From the NCBI RefSeq assembly GCF_964036645.1, contig NZ_OZ038525.1, positions 4,972,911 to 5,036,910 on the forward strand: DNA of 64,000 nt, in the 5' to 3' direction. Origin of the DNA: Tenacibaculum sp. 190524A02b (GTDB taxonomy: Bacteria; Bacteroidota; Bacteroidia; Flavobacteriales; Flavobacteriaceae). How positions within the stretch are numbered: position 1 is the stretch's first letter; each line of letters begins with the position of its first letter. Below the pieces are notes generated by a model. It saw only the letters and a program-made list of their open reading frames with translations, was not told where the DNA came from and did not search any database. Below, in pieces: positions 33,390 through 42,241 of this stretch. Both the position numbers and the translations under genes were made by a program.

Positions 33390-35332
33390 GGTTTGAAGAA
33401 TTTTAAAATCAAAATTTCAAGGAGCAAAGATACAATGGAAAGGGCTAAAAACCATTTCCAAAGCCATTGAACTTCATTTTTTTTACGTATTTCTTGCAAA
33501 GTTTCCTTTACCGAGGTGGATATCGTATTACTTTTTGAGTTGTTTATTTCATCTTGTATTGCTGTATATTCAAGGGAACTTTCTTCTTTAGGGTAATTAA
33601 AAGCAAGACTTTTAAGCGTGTCTTTCTCTTGCATTACAAAATGAAAGCCAGCTTTTAAAGGTTGTTCAGTTGTAGTAATGCTAACTTTACTTTGAAAAAC
33701 ACGTTGTAAAGGAATAAAAGCATTTTCCTTATTTTTAATAGACAACACCGTTTCTTTACCTAATCGTTTATGAACATCAATTGTATTTTGTTTCCCTATA
33801 GTATAATACAACTTAGATAGCTGTAGACTTTGCTTTCCAATATTATAAAAAATAGGAACTATGATTGGAGAATTAATAAAATTACTATTTTCTTTATTTA
33901 AAGAAGAAGCTACCCAAAATACGGCAGCATTTTCAAGTTGCACTTGAGAAATAAACGGTTTCTTATTTTCAAAATTTAAAATAGAAGAGGCTCTTTTTAA
34001 AGAACTATTATAATAAGAAGCTACATATGGATACTGAAAATTACGAACTTGTTTTTCAAAAACATGTTTAAAAATGGGGTGGTTAAATTGAATGTTCGTA
34101 ACTTTTAAACTATCGTTGTGTTGTTTTACAATTTGCCCAGCCTGTAATTGTTTTAATAAATTATTGTAGGTATTAATGCTACTTTTTTGATGAGGAATTA
34201 TAACTAAATTCCCTCCTTTTTTAGTAAAATCAACCAAACTAGCAATTAAGGTATTTGGAATACTTTCTACTTCATTTAAAACAATGAGTTGTTGGTTTGG
34301 AATAGCATTATAGTTTATATTATCAACAGAATATTGTAAGAAATTAAATTCATCTTTGGTATAAACTTTTGATAAGAAAGAAGGCTGCTTACCAATACTT
34401 AGCACGTTAATTTTTTCACCTGAATTTAGCGTAAAATAAAAAGTATTGTCAAAAGAAAAAGCATCGTTGTAATTCAAAAGTACTTTTCCTAAAAAAGTAG
34501 GCGTTTTTTGAATAGAGAAGGTTACTTTTTTACTTACATTTTCATCAATAGAAAAAGTCTGCTTGTTAATTAATTTTTGATGATTATATATAGCAATAGG
34601 AATGTCCTTTTTAGCAATTCCTTGGTTTTTTACAGTAATGTTAACTGTAAAATTAGTCGAACCATTTTCATCAACAGTTACGCTATCAATAGACAAGTTT
34701 TCTTTTAATTGTGGTGTTAACTGAACAAATGAAGTTGGTGTCTCTAAGTTTTTAAATGATGAAGCAGTTGCATTTTGAAAATCAGAAATAACAATATTTT
34801 TATTAGGAGTATCATACAAACTATTTTCTGAACTTAGTTTGAGTACCACTTCTTTCATTTCTTTTTGTTGGGGAGTATTCTCTATTTTTAAAAGGATTTC
34901 TTTTAATTCTGAAGCTGTTTTATTTCTGTAAAATTGAGCATTGGTTTGTAAAGTATAGCTGGCTTTTTCAGAAAGGTTGTCAATAATTTCTTGAGAAGCA
35001 ACCTGTAATAAATCGCCTTTTTTACCTTGCGTGTTTGTACTTAGCGAGTTGTCTAAAAAAATATGATATCGAGATTGTTCATTAGCACTTCTATTGCTAA
35101 AATAAGGTTGGGCAAAAGCCAAAATCAAAAACGTAAGTAAAAGTAAACGAGTAGCTAACACAAGCCACTTTTTAATTTTGGAACTTTTACGGGTTTGCAT
35201 GGCTAATTTTTGTAAAAAAGCAACATTAGTAAACGGAACTTTAACAAATTTTTGTAATTGGAACAAATGCACAATAATTGGAATTACCAACAGTGCTAAA
35301 AAGTATAGAATTTCAGGATGTTTAAACTGCAT
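33386..35332 (-). CDS. BatA-domain membrane protein
   Basis: A 648-residue protein with the BatA/aerotolerance N-terminus (FKHPEILYFLALLVIPIIVH, then QTRKSSKIKKWLVLATRLLL; two helices within residues 1-75), a long periplasmic part of Ig-like strands (GIAKKDIPIAIYNHQKL) and a C-terminal anchor (WLWKWFLALSIVSLLLEIL). The von Willebrand-like middle lacks a clean MIDAS motif (DNSLSTN instead of DxSxS). Such proteins accompany MoxR/BatABCDE units, but no MoxR gene lies here. It is the first gene of the four-gene minus-strand run. Confidence 0.8.
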   Translation of the reverse strand: MQFKHPEILYFLALLVIPIIVHLFQLQKFVKVPFTNVAFLQKLAMQTRKSSKIKKWLVLATRLLLLTFLILAFAQPYFSNRSANEQSRYHIFLDNSLSTNTQGKKGDLLQVASQEIIDNLSEKASYTLQTNAQFYRNKTASELKEILLKIENTPQQKEMKEVVLKLSSENSLYDTPNKNIVISDFQNATASSFKNLETPTSFVQLTPQLKENLSIDSVTVDENGSTNFTVNITVKNQGIAKKDIPIAIYNHQKLINKQTFSIDENVSKKVTFSIQKTPTFLGKVLLNYNDAFSFDNTFYFTLNSGEKINVLSIGKQPSFLSKVYTKDEFNFLQYSVDNINYNAIPNQQLIVLNEVESIPNTLIASLVDFTKKGGNLVIIPHQKSSINTYNNLLKQLQAGQIVKQHNDSLKVTNIQFNHPIFKHVFEKQVRNFQYPYVASYYNSSLKRASSILNFENKKPFISQVQLENAAVFWVASSLNKENSNFINSPIIVPIFYNIGKQSLQLSKLYYTIGKQNTIDVHKRLGKETVLSIKNKENAFIPLQRVFQSKVSITTTEQPLKAGFHFVMQEKDTLKSLAFNYPKEESSLEYTAIQDEINNSKSNTISTSVKETLQEIRKKNEVQWLWKWFLALSIVSLLLEILILKFFKP

Positions 35333-35442
35333 ATTTTCTTAAAAACCAACTGTAAAAATAAGTAAAAACATCTTTTAAAAAACAAACTAGTTAAAAATCT
35401 GTTAGAATGTGTATCCGTCATCGACTAAAACGTAAATTTTAG

Positions 35443-35450
35443 TATTTTTG
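35443..35450 (+). promoter_or_regulatory. Predicted -7 promoter element before bshC
   Basis: TATTTTTG fits TAnnTTTG, four bases before the ATG of a 42-codon upstream frame and 123 bases before the bshC ATG. Confidence 0.4.
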
Positions 35451-35454
35451 AACT

Positions 35455-35583
35455 ATGACTACAACAGAAAGTGAATGTTTCCAAACTAAGGAAACTAATT
35501 TAAATACTTTGCAACAATTTGCCTGCTTATCAATACACTCAAAAATAGTAACTACTTTAAATAGCAGGAATACATGGAAATAA
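35455..35583 (+). CDS. Possible 42-aa upstream ORF overlapping bshC start
   Basis: An ATG frame (MTTTESECFQTKETNLNTLQ at its start) that runs to a TAA at 35581-35583, overlapping the first codons of bshC by ten bases. Its overlap and position next to a promoter would allow coupled translation. It has two cysteines, which is suggestive because bshC adds cysteine to bacillithiol, but the frame may equally be chance, and its initiation site is very close to the predicted transcription start. Confidence 0.25.
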   Translation: MTTTESECFQTKETNLNTLQQFACLSIHSKIVTTLNSRNTWK

Positions 35584-37169
35584 AACAAATACCTTTTAAA
35601 AAAACAGGTTTTTTTTCTAAAACCATGTTAGATTATTTAGATCAAAAAGAAACAATACAACCTTTTTACTATAATTTTCCAAATATTGAAGGTTTTAAAA
35701 ATCAGCTACAAACAAAGAAGTTAGATTTTAAACAAGAAACTAGAGATAGCTTAGTGTTGTCTTTGAAAAAACAATACGAAGGATTACCTACAAGTGAGAA
35801 AACGGAAGAAAATATTGAGCTATTACAGCAAAATAATACGTTTACTATTACTACAGGACACCAATTAAACTTGTTTACTGGCCCTTTATATTTTTTGTAT
35901 AAAATTATAGCTACCATAAACCTTTGCGAAGAGTTAAGAGAGAAATTTCCAGAAGAGCATTTTGTGCCTATTTATTGGATGGCTACAGAAGATCATGATT
36001 TTGAGGAAATCAATTACTTTAATTTCAAAGGAAAAAAAGTACAGTGGAATAGCACACAAACTGGTGGTGTTGGGCGTTTTTCAACCGAAGGATTGGAAGA
36101 AGTTTTAGCAGTGTTTTCTGAACATTTAGGAAGTTCTAAAAATGCGGAATATTTAAAAGGTTTATTTAAAAAAGCCTATGTTGAACATACCCATTTAGCC
36201 TCTGCCACAAGATATATTGCGAATGAATTGTTTGGTGTTTACGGATTGGTGGTTGTTGATGGAGATGATAGCGAATTAAAAAAGGTATTTACACCTTATG
36301 TAGTTAAAGAATTAACAGAACAGGTTTCTTTTAAAGAAGTAACAAAAACCGTTGAAGACTTAAGAAAAAATTATAAGATTCAGGTAAACCCAAGAGAAAT
36401 TAATCTTTTTTACTTACACGATGGAATCCGAGAGCGAATTTTGTTCGAAGATGATGTGTACAAAGTAAATAATACGGATATTACTTGGAATTGGGAAGCT
36501 TTGGAAAAGCATACTCATGAATTTCCAGAACGATTTTCACCCAATGTAATCATGCGTCCTTTATATCAAGAAGTAATTCTTCCTAATTTGTGTTACATTG
36601 GAGGAGGAGGAGAGTTGGCGTATTGGTTACAATTAAAAGCTTATTTTGAAGCTGTAGCTGTTCCGTTTCCTATTTTATTATTAAGGAATTCAGTACAAGT
36701 ATTTTCAGAAAAACAAGTTAAAAAGTTAGCAAAACTGAAGGTTACTACAGAAGAAGTTTTTATTAAACAAAACACATTACTAAAACAAAAAGTATTAGAA
36801 AATGCAGAAGAACAAGTTGACTTTAGTCAACAAAAAGCATTTTTAGAAAATCAGTTTGAAACCTTGAGAAAGGTTGCTGAAAAAACAGATGTTTCTTTTG
36901 TAGGAGCGGTAAATGCTCAGGAAAAAAAGCAATTAAAAGGGCTAAAAAACTTAGAGAAACGTTGGGTACGTGCAGAAAAAAGAAGACAGCATGATTTAGT
37001 TACACGCATAACAGAATTACAAAATGAGATATTACCTAATCAGAGTTTAGAAGAACGTCAACGTAATTTCTCTGAGTATTATTTAGAATATAGCAACGGT
37101 TTTATTAAGCATTTAAAAGATAATTTACACCCATTAGAGTTAACGTTTACATTGCTGATTTTGGAGTAA
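35574..37169 (+). CDS. bshC: Bacillithiol biosynthesis cysteine-adding enzyme BshC
   Basis: A 531-residue cytoplasmic enzyme with BshC hallmarks: TITTGHQLNLFTGPLYFLYK (about 100-119), YWMATEDHDFEEINYF (about 138-153), MRPLYQEVILPNLCYIGGGG and the coiled-coil C-terminus. BshC is the last enzyme of bacillithiol synthesis, joining cysteine to GlcN-malate. Its presence implies that this organism uses bacillithiol as low-molecular-weight thiol; BshA and BshB are not in this window. The next gene starts eight bases downstream. Confidence 0.95.
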   Translation: MEIKQIPFKKTGFFSKTMLDYLDQKETIQPFYYNFPNIEGFKNQLQTKKLDFKQETRDSLVLSLKKQYEGLPTSEKTEENIELLQQNNTFTITTGHQLNLFTGPLYFLYKIIATINLCEELREKFPEEHFVPIYWMATEDHDFEEINYFNFKGKKVQWNSTQTGGVGRFSTEGLEEVLAVFSEHLGSSKNAEYLKGLFKKAYVEHTHLASATRYIANELFGVYGLVVVDGDDSELKKVFTPYVVKELTEQVSFKEVTKTVEDLRKNYKIQVNPREINLFYLHDGIRERILFEDDVYKVNNTDITWNWEALEKHTHEFPERFSPNVIMRPLYQEVILPNLCYIGGGGELAYWLQLKAYFEAVAVPFPILLLRNSVQVFSEKQVKKLAKLKVTTEEVFIKQNTLLKQKVLENAEEQVDFSQQKAFLENQFETLRKVAEKTDVSFVGAVNAQEKKQLKGLKNLEKRWVRAEKRRQHDLVTRITELQNEILPNQSLEERQRNFSEYYLEYSNGFIKHLKDNLHPLELTFTLLILE

Positions 37170-37177
37170 GATTTTTT

Positions 37178-37843
37178 ATGAAAAAGATTAAAAAGAGAGT
37201 TATAATACTATTTTTGATTCCTTTCTTTTTAGGAGCTTGTAAAAGTAGAAAACAAAAACAAATAGATACTTGGAGAAGTAGGCTTGAGGAATTTAGAAGG
37301 AAGGACGAAGTAGCTAATGTAAATATACCTTGTTCCCAAATTCAGGAATTTGTGATTAATATTGAAAAATATAATTGGGTTTCAGATGAGGAAAGGTTAA
37401 AAAAAGTAGCTATCTATGCTGAACTGGACAGACATAATGTAGAGTATCTTAAAAACAGACCTTTTTACCCAATAAAATTAGAGAAAAGTTCAATATATAG
37501 AGCGTATAAATCTGAAATTAATAGTGAATACCCTATCAATTTTGACATTGAAATATTTAAAAGAGTAGAAAGCATTTGGGGATATTATTACCGAGAGAAA
37601 AATAAAAGTGATTTAATTTCTGATGGTGTAATTGAACAATGGGAATTTGCTAATAAAGGTGCAGCTAAGAAAGCGTTAGAACAAATAAAAGAAGTAGGAA
37701 GTTTAGTTTATTTCAATACGACTCCATTTTTTTGTCAAATTGAAAATAAGTTATTTATTTTTCAAACTAGAGCAATGGCTTTTAGTTATGATCAAGAGAT
37801 AATTTATAAGAAGTTTATGAATGAGTATATAAAATCAAATTAA
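37178..37843 (+). CDS. Hypothetical lipoprotein
   Basis: A 221-residue protein with a lipoprotein signal (ILFLIPFFLGACKS, Cys21). The mature part is charged and mostly helical early (IDTWRSRLEEFRRKDE), with a later strand-rich region (IEQWEFANKGAAKKALEQI, FFCQIENKLFIFQTRAM). No family is recognised. Its first codons, ATGAAAAAG, match the anti-start linker of the small RNAs at 43.6-44.0 kb. It follows bshC after eight bases and the next secreted gene follows after four, so the three may be one transcript. Confidence 0.6.
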   Translation: MKKIKKRVIILFLIPFFLGACKSRKQKQIDTWRSRLEEFRRKDEVANVNIPCSQIQEFVINIEKYNWVSDEERLKKVAIYAELDRHNVEYLKNRPFYPIKLEKSSIYRAYKSEINSEYPINFDIEIFKRVESIWGYYYREKNKSDLISDGVIEQWEFANKGAAKKALEQIKEVGSLVYFNTTPFFCQIENKLFIFQTRAMAFSYDQEIIYKKFMNEYIKSN

Positions 37844-37847
37844 AAAA

Positions 37848-38618
37848 ATGAAAAGAAAAATAGTCATTGTATTTATGTTGTTTGTAGCGGTGTTAGCTCA
37901 AGCAAAACCCAAAACAATTCATGTGTTTGTTGCATTATGTGACAATGAATTTCAAGGAATAGTTCCAGTACCTAAACAATTAGGAAACGGAAAAGATCCT
38001 AAAAGTAATTTGTATTGGGGTGCAGGTTTTGGAGTTAAAACATTTTTCAAATCTAGAACCAAAGATTGGAGATTGATACAACAGTTAAAATCATCCAACC
38101 CTAAAATTTTAGATAGGTTACTTTTTAAACATAATACACAAGATATTTATTTATTAGCAGATGCTTATGATGGCGAGTATATAAAAATGTGTACAGAAGA
38201 TTTTTTAAAAGCATCTAACACACAAAATCCAGTAGTAGTTACTCATAATAAATTAATACTAAATTTTGGAGGAGCTTCTGATTTGGTAACTTATATAGGA
38301 CATGATGGTTTAATGGAGTTTAATGTAAATATTAACTATAAACCTACAGTAACTAAAAAAGTAGATGCAATTGTTTTAGCATGCTATAGTCAAGCCTATT
38401 TTTCAACTGAAATAGAAAAAGCAAAAGCGAATCCTATTTTATGGACAACACATTTAATGGCACCAGAAGCATATACCTTAAAAGCTGCTATTGATGGATG
38501 GATAAAAGGTGAAACAGGAAAACAAATTGATGAACGAGCCGCTCAGGTTTATCATAAATATCAAAAATGTGGATTGAAAGGAGCAAGGAACTTGTTTACT
38601 ACTGGGTTTAAGAAATAG
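37848..38618 (+). CDS. Hypothetical secreted protein
   Basis: A 256-residue protein with signal peptide (VIVFMLFVAVLAQAKP). The mature part has IHVFVALCDNEFQGIVPVPK, a WGAGFGVKTFFKS glycine segment, YLLADAYDGEYIK, and a YIGHDG (His152) followed by VDAIVLACYSQAYF (Cys179). The His-then-Cys order recalls clan CD (caspase-like) peptidases, but the spacing of 27 is shorter than usual, so this is only a hint. Similar secreted proteins of unknown role occur in Bacteroidota. It is the last gene of the bshC run. Confidence 0.55.
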   Translation: MKRKIVIVFMLFVAVLAQAKPKTIHVFVALCDNEFQGIVPVPKQLGNGKDPKSNLYWGAGFGVKTFFKSRTKDWRLIQQLKSSNPKILDRLLFKHNTQDIYLLADAYDGEYIKMCTEDFLKASNTQNPVVVTHNKLILNFGGASDLVTYIGHDGLMEFNVNINYKPTVTKKVDAIVLACYSQAYFSTEIEKAKANPILWTTHLMAPEAYTLKAAIDGWIKGETGKQIDERAAQVYHKYQKCGLKGARNLFTTGFKK

Positions 38619-38730
38619 GTAAGTTTGAGCAGAAGTAAAGCCTTAGAGCAAAAATAAAAGAACATTAATTGTTTTAGAATTTTGTTTCTTTGCGTCGTAG
38701 CAAAAAAGCTACTCTACTTAATCATTTTGT

Positions 38731-39582
38731 ATGAAATCACTACATCCTAATAACATTCATAACAAAGGGTATGACTTTACTTTGTTAAAAGAAAAATATC
38801 CAGCAATAACTAAGTTTGTAGTTGAGAAATACGAAAAAGAAACCATTGAATTTTCCAATCCAGAAGCTGTAAAAATCTTTAATAAAGCATTGTTAAGTGC
38901 GCATTATGGAATTGCTCATTGGGAATTTCCAGATGAAAATTTATGCCCGCCAATACCAGGAAGAGTAGACTACATTCATCATTTAGCAGGTTTAATTGGA
39001 AATGAAAAACAAGCACATGTTTTAGATGTAGGAACAGGGGCTACTTGTATTTATCCATTATTAGGAAAAGCTGTTTATAACTGGAATTTTACCGCTACAG
39101 ATATTGATGCAGATTCATTAGCAGTTGCTCAAAAAATTATAGATAAAAACGGACTAACGCAAAGTATTAAGCTAAGGTTTCAAAAGGACGAAAATCATAT
39201 ACTAAAAGGTATTCTCAAAGAAAAGGATGCGTTTACAGCAACGATGTGCAATCCGCCTTTTTATAAATCTTTAGAAGAAGCAAGAGGTGCGAATAGAAGA
39301 AAATCAAGAAATTTAGGAAACAATACTGTTAGAAATTTCGCAGGTAATGAAAATGAATTGTGGTATGTAGGAGGCGAAAAAGCGTTTCTGCATACATATT
39401 TATATGAGAGTTCTTTGCACCCTGAAGCTAGTATATGGTTTACCAGTTTGGTATCTAAAAAAGAAAATGTAGAAAGTTTACAAAAATCTGCTAAAAAACT
39501 AGGAGTAAAAACATTCAAAGTAATTCCAATGCACCAAGGAAATAAGTTAACCAGAATTGTGTGCTGGAGTTTTAAAAAATAA
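38731..39582 (+). CDS. rlmF: 23S rRNA (adenine-1618-N6) methyltransferase RlmF
   Basis: A 283-residue SAM-dependent methyltransferase. Diagnostic N-terminus: LHPNNIHNKGYDFTLL and PDENLCPPIPGRVDYIHHLA. SAM-binding motif I is VLDVGTGATCIYPLLG, and the catalytic motif IV for exocyclic amino methylation is MCNPPFYKS. This matches RlmF/YbiN, which methylates A1618 of 23S rRNA. The length is normal. It stands alone, ended by the terminator at 39581-39613. Confidence 0.93.
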   Translation: MKSLHPNNIHNKGYDFTLLKEKYPAITKFVVEKYEKETIEFSNPEAVKIFNKALLSAHYGIAHWEFPDENLCPPIPGRVDYIHHLAGLIGNEKQAHVLDVGTGATCIYPLLGKAVYNWNFTATDIDADSLAVAQKIIDKNGLTQSIKLRFQKDENHILKGILKEKDAFTATMCNPPFYKSLEEARGANRRKSRNLGNNTVRNFAGNENELWYVGGEKAFLHTYLYESSLHPEASIWFTSLVSKKENVESLQKSAKKLGVKTFKVIPMHQGNKLTRIVCWSFKK

Positions 39583-39613
39583 ACAACCTTAAAACTTTAG
39601 TTTAAGGTTGTTT
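39581..39613. terminator. Intrinsic terminator
   Basis: A perfect 13-base stem (AAACAACCTTAAA with TTTAAGGTTGTTT) around seven bases, directly at the rlmF stop codon and before the converging nitroreductase gene. Confidence 0.85.
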
Positions 39614-39648
39614 ATTAGGTACGGTTTAGTATAAACTATAGAAATTAA

Positions 39649-40248
39649 CTATATGGTTACAATAACTTCTTCTTGTGCTCTTCTAGATTTAGCTTTTTTA
39701 GAAGGCTGATTAAAATCATCTTGGTCTCTATAACCAATAGCTACAGCCATTAAAGTAGTATAATCCTTCTGTTTTAAAATGGCATCATACTTTTCTGGTT
39801 CTACACCTTCCATGGGAGTAGCATCAATATCCATTTCTGCACAAGCACTTAAAAAAACACCTAATGCTAAATACGTTTGCTTTTCAAACCAAGTCATAAT
39901 TTGACTTTTAGGAAGTGGTTTAATAAACTGATTGTAATAACCTACAGCAGCTTCGGGTAAACCTTTATTGATTTGATTTTCAAATAACTCTAAATTGTTA
40001 ATAGCACTAAAAATAACAAGTGTATCGCAGTTTTGAATACGTTCGTTATTAAAAAAAGAAGCCAAACCAAGTTTGTTTTTTGTTTCAGTATCAGAAACAA
40101 AAGTAAATTGCCATGGTTGACTGTTTATAGAAGAAGGACTTAAACGTAGCACTTCTTTTAAATCGTCAATTTGAGTTTTAGTTAACTTTTTAGAGGTGTC
40201 ATAAACCTTTGTTGTATATCTGTTTTGCATTTTTTCAAGAAAACTCAT
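39649..40248 (-). CDS. NAD(P)H-dependent nitroreductase (NfsB-like)
   Basis: A 199-residue flavoenzyme of the nitroreductase family: NRYTTKVYDTSKKLT at the start, LRLSPSSINSQPWQFTFV (FMN-binding Ser/Gln region) and a late MAVAIGYRDQDDF. These enzymes reduce nitro-aromatics and quinones with NAD(P)H. The gene diverges from an HxlR-type regulator 100 bases away, with two palindromes in between. Redox-sensing HxlR proteins commonly control such neighbours, so regulation by that protein is likely. Confidence 0.92.
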   Translation of the reverse strand: MSFLEKMQNRYTTKVYDTSKKLTKTQIDDLKEVLRLSPSSINSQPWQFTFVSDTETKNKLGLASFFNNERIQNCDTLVIFSAINNLELFENQINKGLPEAAVGYYNQFIKPLPKSQIMTWFEKQTYLALGVFLSACAEMDIDATPMEGVEPEKYDAILKQKDYTTLMAVAIGYRDQDDFNQPSKKAKSRRAQEEVIVTI

Positions 40249-40263
40249 AATATTGTATTTTAA

Positions 40264-40280
40264 ACTATAAAAATTATAGT
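40264..40280. promoter_or_regulatory. Candidate HxlR operator, palindrome 1
   Basis: ACTATAA-AAA-TTATAGT, a perfect 7+3+7 palindrome in the divergent region, 15 bases from the nitroreductase start. Confidence 0.5.
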
Positions 40281-40282
40281 AA

Positions 40283-40290
40283 CAAAACTA
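40283..40290 (-). promoter_or_regulatory. Predicted -7 promoter element for the nitroreductase gene
   Basis: Reads TAGTTTTG on the minus strand, a TAnnTTTG match that overlaps palindrome 2, as expected for a repressed promoter. Confidence 0.45.
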
Positions 40291-40301
40291 AATATAGTTT
40301 T
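40284..40301. promoter_or_regulatory. Candidate HxlR operator, palindrome 2
   Basis: AAAACTA-N4-TAGTTTT, sharing the ACTA/TAGT arms of palindrome 1 and overlapping the predicted nitroreductase promoter. Confidence 0.45.
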
Positions 40302-40348
40302 TAAGTTTTACAATAACGGTCAAAAAGGATAGTAGTAATTTTAACAAT

Positions 40349-40702
40349 ATGTTTACAGTAAAAGGCAAAGAATATCCCTGTTGTACAAGTGTAACTATGG
40401 GGATGATAGGCGGAAAATGGAAAACCGTAATATTATTTTATTTAATGGATGGTACATTACGGTATAATGAACTAAGAAAAAAAATGAAAGGAGTTACAGA
40501 AAGAACGTTAAGCTTGCAGTTACAACAATTACAAGAAGACGGTATTGTTATACGAAAAGTATATGCAAGTAAACCACCATTAAAAGTAGAATATTCTTTA
40601 AGTGAATTTGGTAAAACCTTAATTCCATTATTAAGGTCTATTGCCGAGTGGGGAGATTATGTAGTGCATAATTATTCTGATAATCAAATAAAACAATCTT
40701 AA
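40349..40702 (+). CDS. HxlR-family transcriptional regulator
   Basis: A 117-residue winged-helix regulator, the usual HxlR size: CCTSVTMGMIGGKWKTVILF, LRYNELRKKMKGVTERTLSL (recognition region) and GIVIRKVYASKPPLKVEYSL (wing). The paired cysteines at about residues 11-12 fit redox- or electrophile-sensing members such as YodB and HypR. It diverges from the nitroreductase gene, and the 100-base gap holds two related palindromes, one over the nitroreductase promoter. Confidence 0.92.
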   Translation: MFTVKGKEYPCCTSVTMGMIGGKWKTVILFYLMDGTLRYNELRKKMKGVTERTLSLQLQQLQEDGIVIRKVYASKPPLKVEYSLSEFGKTLIPLLRSIAEWGDYVVHNYSDNQIKQS

Positions 40703-40756
40703 AAGTGCAACACTTTATTCCTAATAATGTAATGTTTGATGTTTGTGATTTTTCGG

Positions 40757-41164
40757 TTAAATAGTTTTACTTAAACTGGTTAGAACTTCCATAGCTTTTT
40801 CAGTATCTTTCTTATCAATGAATATATGATCGTGATAATAGCCAGCAACCACATTACAACTAATATTATTATTACCAAGTGCTGTGGCAAAAGCAGCTGT
40901 TAAACCAACTGCTTCTAAGGAAGAGTGTACAGTAAGTGTGATCCATGAAGCAATATACTCATAAGTTAAACCTAATTGATCTGCTTTCTCTTTTAATAAA
41001 ATAACGGTATGTCCCTCTTGTTCTCTCATCTCACAAATAGCAAGCTCTCTAGGTATAGAGTTAATATCACTAACAGAAGTAAAAACATAATTTCCTTCAT
41101 TTAATATAGGTTTCATGTTTTTTAGAAGTTCCTGAAGGTTTTTTACACCAGTGTTTTTTATCAT
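40757..41164 (-). CDS. ACT-domain protein
   Basis: A 135-residue soluble protein made of two ACT-like halves (GNYVFTSVSDINSIPRELA and ASWITLTVHSSLEAVGLTAA, ending FIDKKDTEKAMEVL). The LEAVGLTAAFATALG segment is typical of the ACT_7/DUF2241 proteins, predicted amino-acid sensors without an enzyme domain. The gene lies 40 bases behind a small membrane-protein gene on the same strand. The ligand is unknown. Confidence 0.8.
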   Translation of the reverse strand: MIKNTGVKNLQELLKNMKPILNEGNYVFTSVSDINSIPRELAICEMREQEGHTVILLKEKADQLGLTYEYIASWITLTVHSSLEAVGLTAAFATALGNNNISCNVVAGYYHDHIFIDKKDTEKAMEVLTSLSKTI

Positions 41165-41204
41165 TAAGTTAAAATTTAAAAGTAGTAATATACTAAATAA
41201 AGAG

Positions 41205-41603
41205 CTATATAATGCTTCTATTGGCTAAACGAATTTCTATAGTAACTAAAGTAAGAATGATAACAATTTCTGTAATCATATAAATCCAGCCCAATACTGT
41301 AATTTGATGATAATGTATAAAAGCAAAAGTCAATGAAACTATACTGTAAAGTATATTGAATAATGCAATAACTTTTATAAAAATAGTTGGATTTTTGTTT
41401 ATTAGAAAGTAACAAGCTATGTCATAAACAATAAATAGCAAAGGAATACAAGCAAGTATGTATAAAGTATTGATAGGTATACCGAATAAATATTGGTACT
41501 TTGGCAGTAGTACACCTAAAAGAAATGCTGATAGTAAGGCACCAACAGCATCAACTAAAAATATATTCTTCGCAGACAATTGCTTACCCAATTCGAGTGC
41601 CAT
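41205..41603 (-). CDS. Small four-helix membrane protein
   Basis: A 132-residue protein with four hydrophobic spans (about 15-33, 42-68, 74-96 and 102-124) and few charged residues. The short N-terminus (MALELGKQLSAKNIF) precedes the first helix. No family is recognised. The gene overlaps the end of csaA by 20 bases, which suggests coupled translation. Confidence 0.6.
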   Translation of the reverse strand: MALELGKQLSAKNIFLVDAVGALLSAFLLGVLLPKYQYLFGIPINTLYILACIPLLFIVYDIACYFLINKNPTIFIKVIALFNILYSIVSLTFAFIHYHQITVLGWIYMITEIVIILTLVTIEIRLANRSII

Positions 41604-41934
41604 TTTTAACTTTTCTTTCTGGGTTTAATAAAGTAACTTCCTTGTTATCACCAACGCCACCAAGTACCAAGCACTCACTCATAATATTGGCTATTTGCTT
41701 TTTAGGAAAATTCACAACGGCTACTACTTGTTTGCCTATTAATTCTTCAGGTGTATATAATTTGGTAATTTGAGCAGAGGTTTTCTTTATACCATATTCA
41801 CCAAAATCAACTTGCATTTTATAAGCAGGATTTCTTACCTCCTCAAATATTTCAGCTGTAATAATAGTACCAATACGCATTTCAACTTTAGTAAAATCAT
41901 TCCAAGTAATTAAATCGTTTTCTATTTCTGTCAT
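41584..41934 (-). CDS. csaA: CsaA-type tRNA-binding / export chaperone protein
   Basis: A 116-residue single-domain EMAP/tRNA-binding OB-fold: FTKVEMRIGTIITAEIFEEV, FGEYGIKKTSAQITKLYTPE and VAVVNFPKKQIANIMSECLV, closely matching CsaA. In Bacillus CsaA acts as a chaperone for exported proteins; in general it binds tRNA or unfolded proteins as a dimer. Length is normal. It is the first gene of a three-gene minus-strand run with the membrane protein and ACT-domain genes. Confidence 0.88.
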   Translation of the reverse strand: MTEIENDLITWNDFTKVEMRIGTIITAEIFEEVRNPAYKMQVDFGEYGIKKTSAQITKLYTPEELIGKQVVAVVNFPKKQIANIMSECLVLGGVGDNKEVTLLNPERKVKNGTRIG

Positions 41935-42241
41935 TGCTTAAAATTTAGGATTAAATATACAGGAATAATTAGTATTAGTTAACATGATGTATATTTTTAA
42001 CTTAAAGTAATTAATTATCTGTTTTTCTCCGACTCTAGGAACTACCTTTGTTGAGTTAACAGAGGTGTCAACGACTTTCGCGGACGATTTTGTTGTGTTT
42101 TCATGATGAATATAGAGTGAGAATTCTTTAATTTTTCAGTTAAAGAGGAAAAGAAGAAATGGTTATACCGAAATTATTTATAAAGTTTTGTGACGTCCTG
42201 AATACTCGTTACAATAATTAATATATTAAAGGTAGTAATTT

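Noticed and set aside
36000..36600. Long reverse-strand frames inside housekeeping genes
   Set aside because: They mirror strongly coding genes (bshC, secA, lgt and others) and have no independent support.
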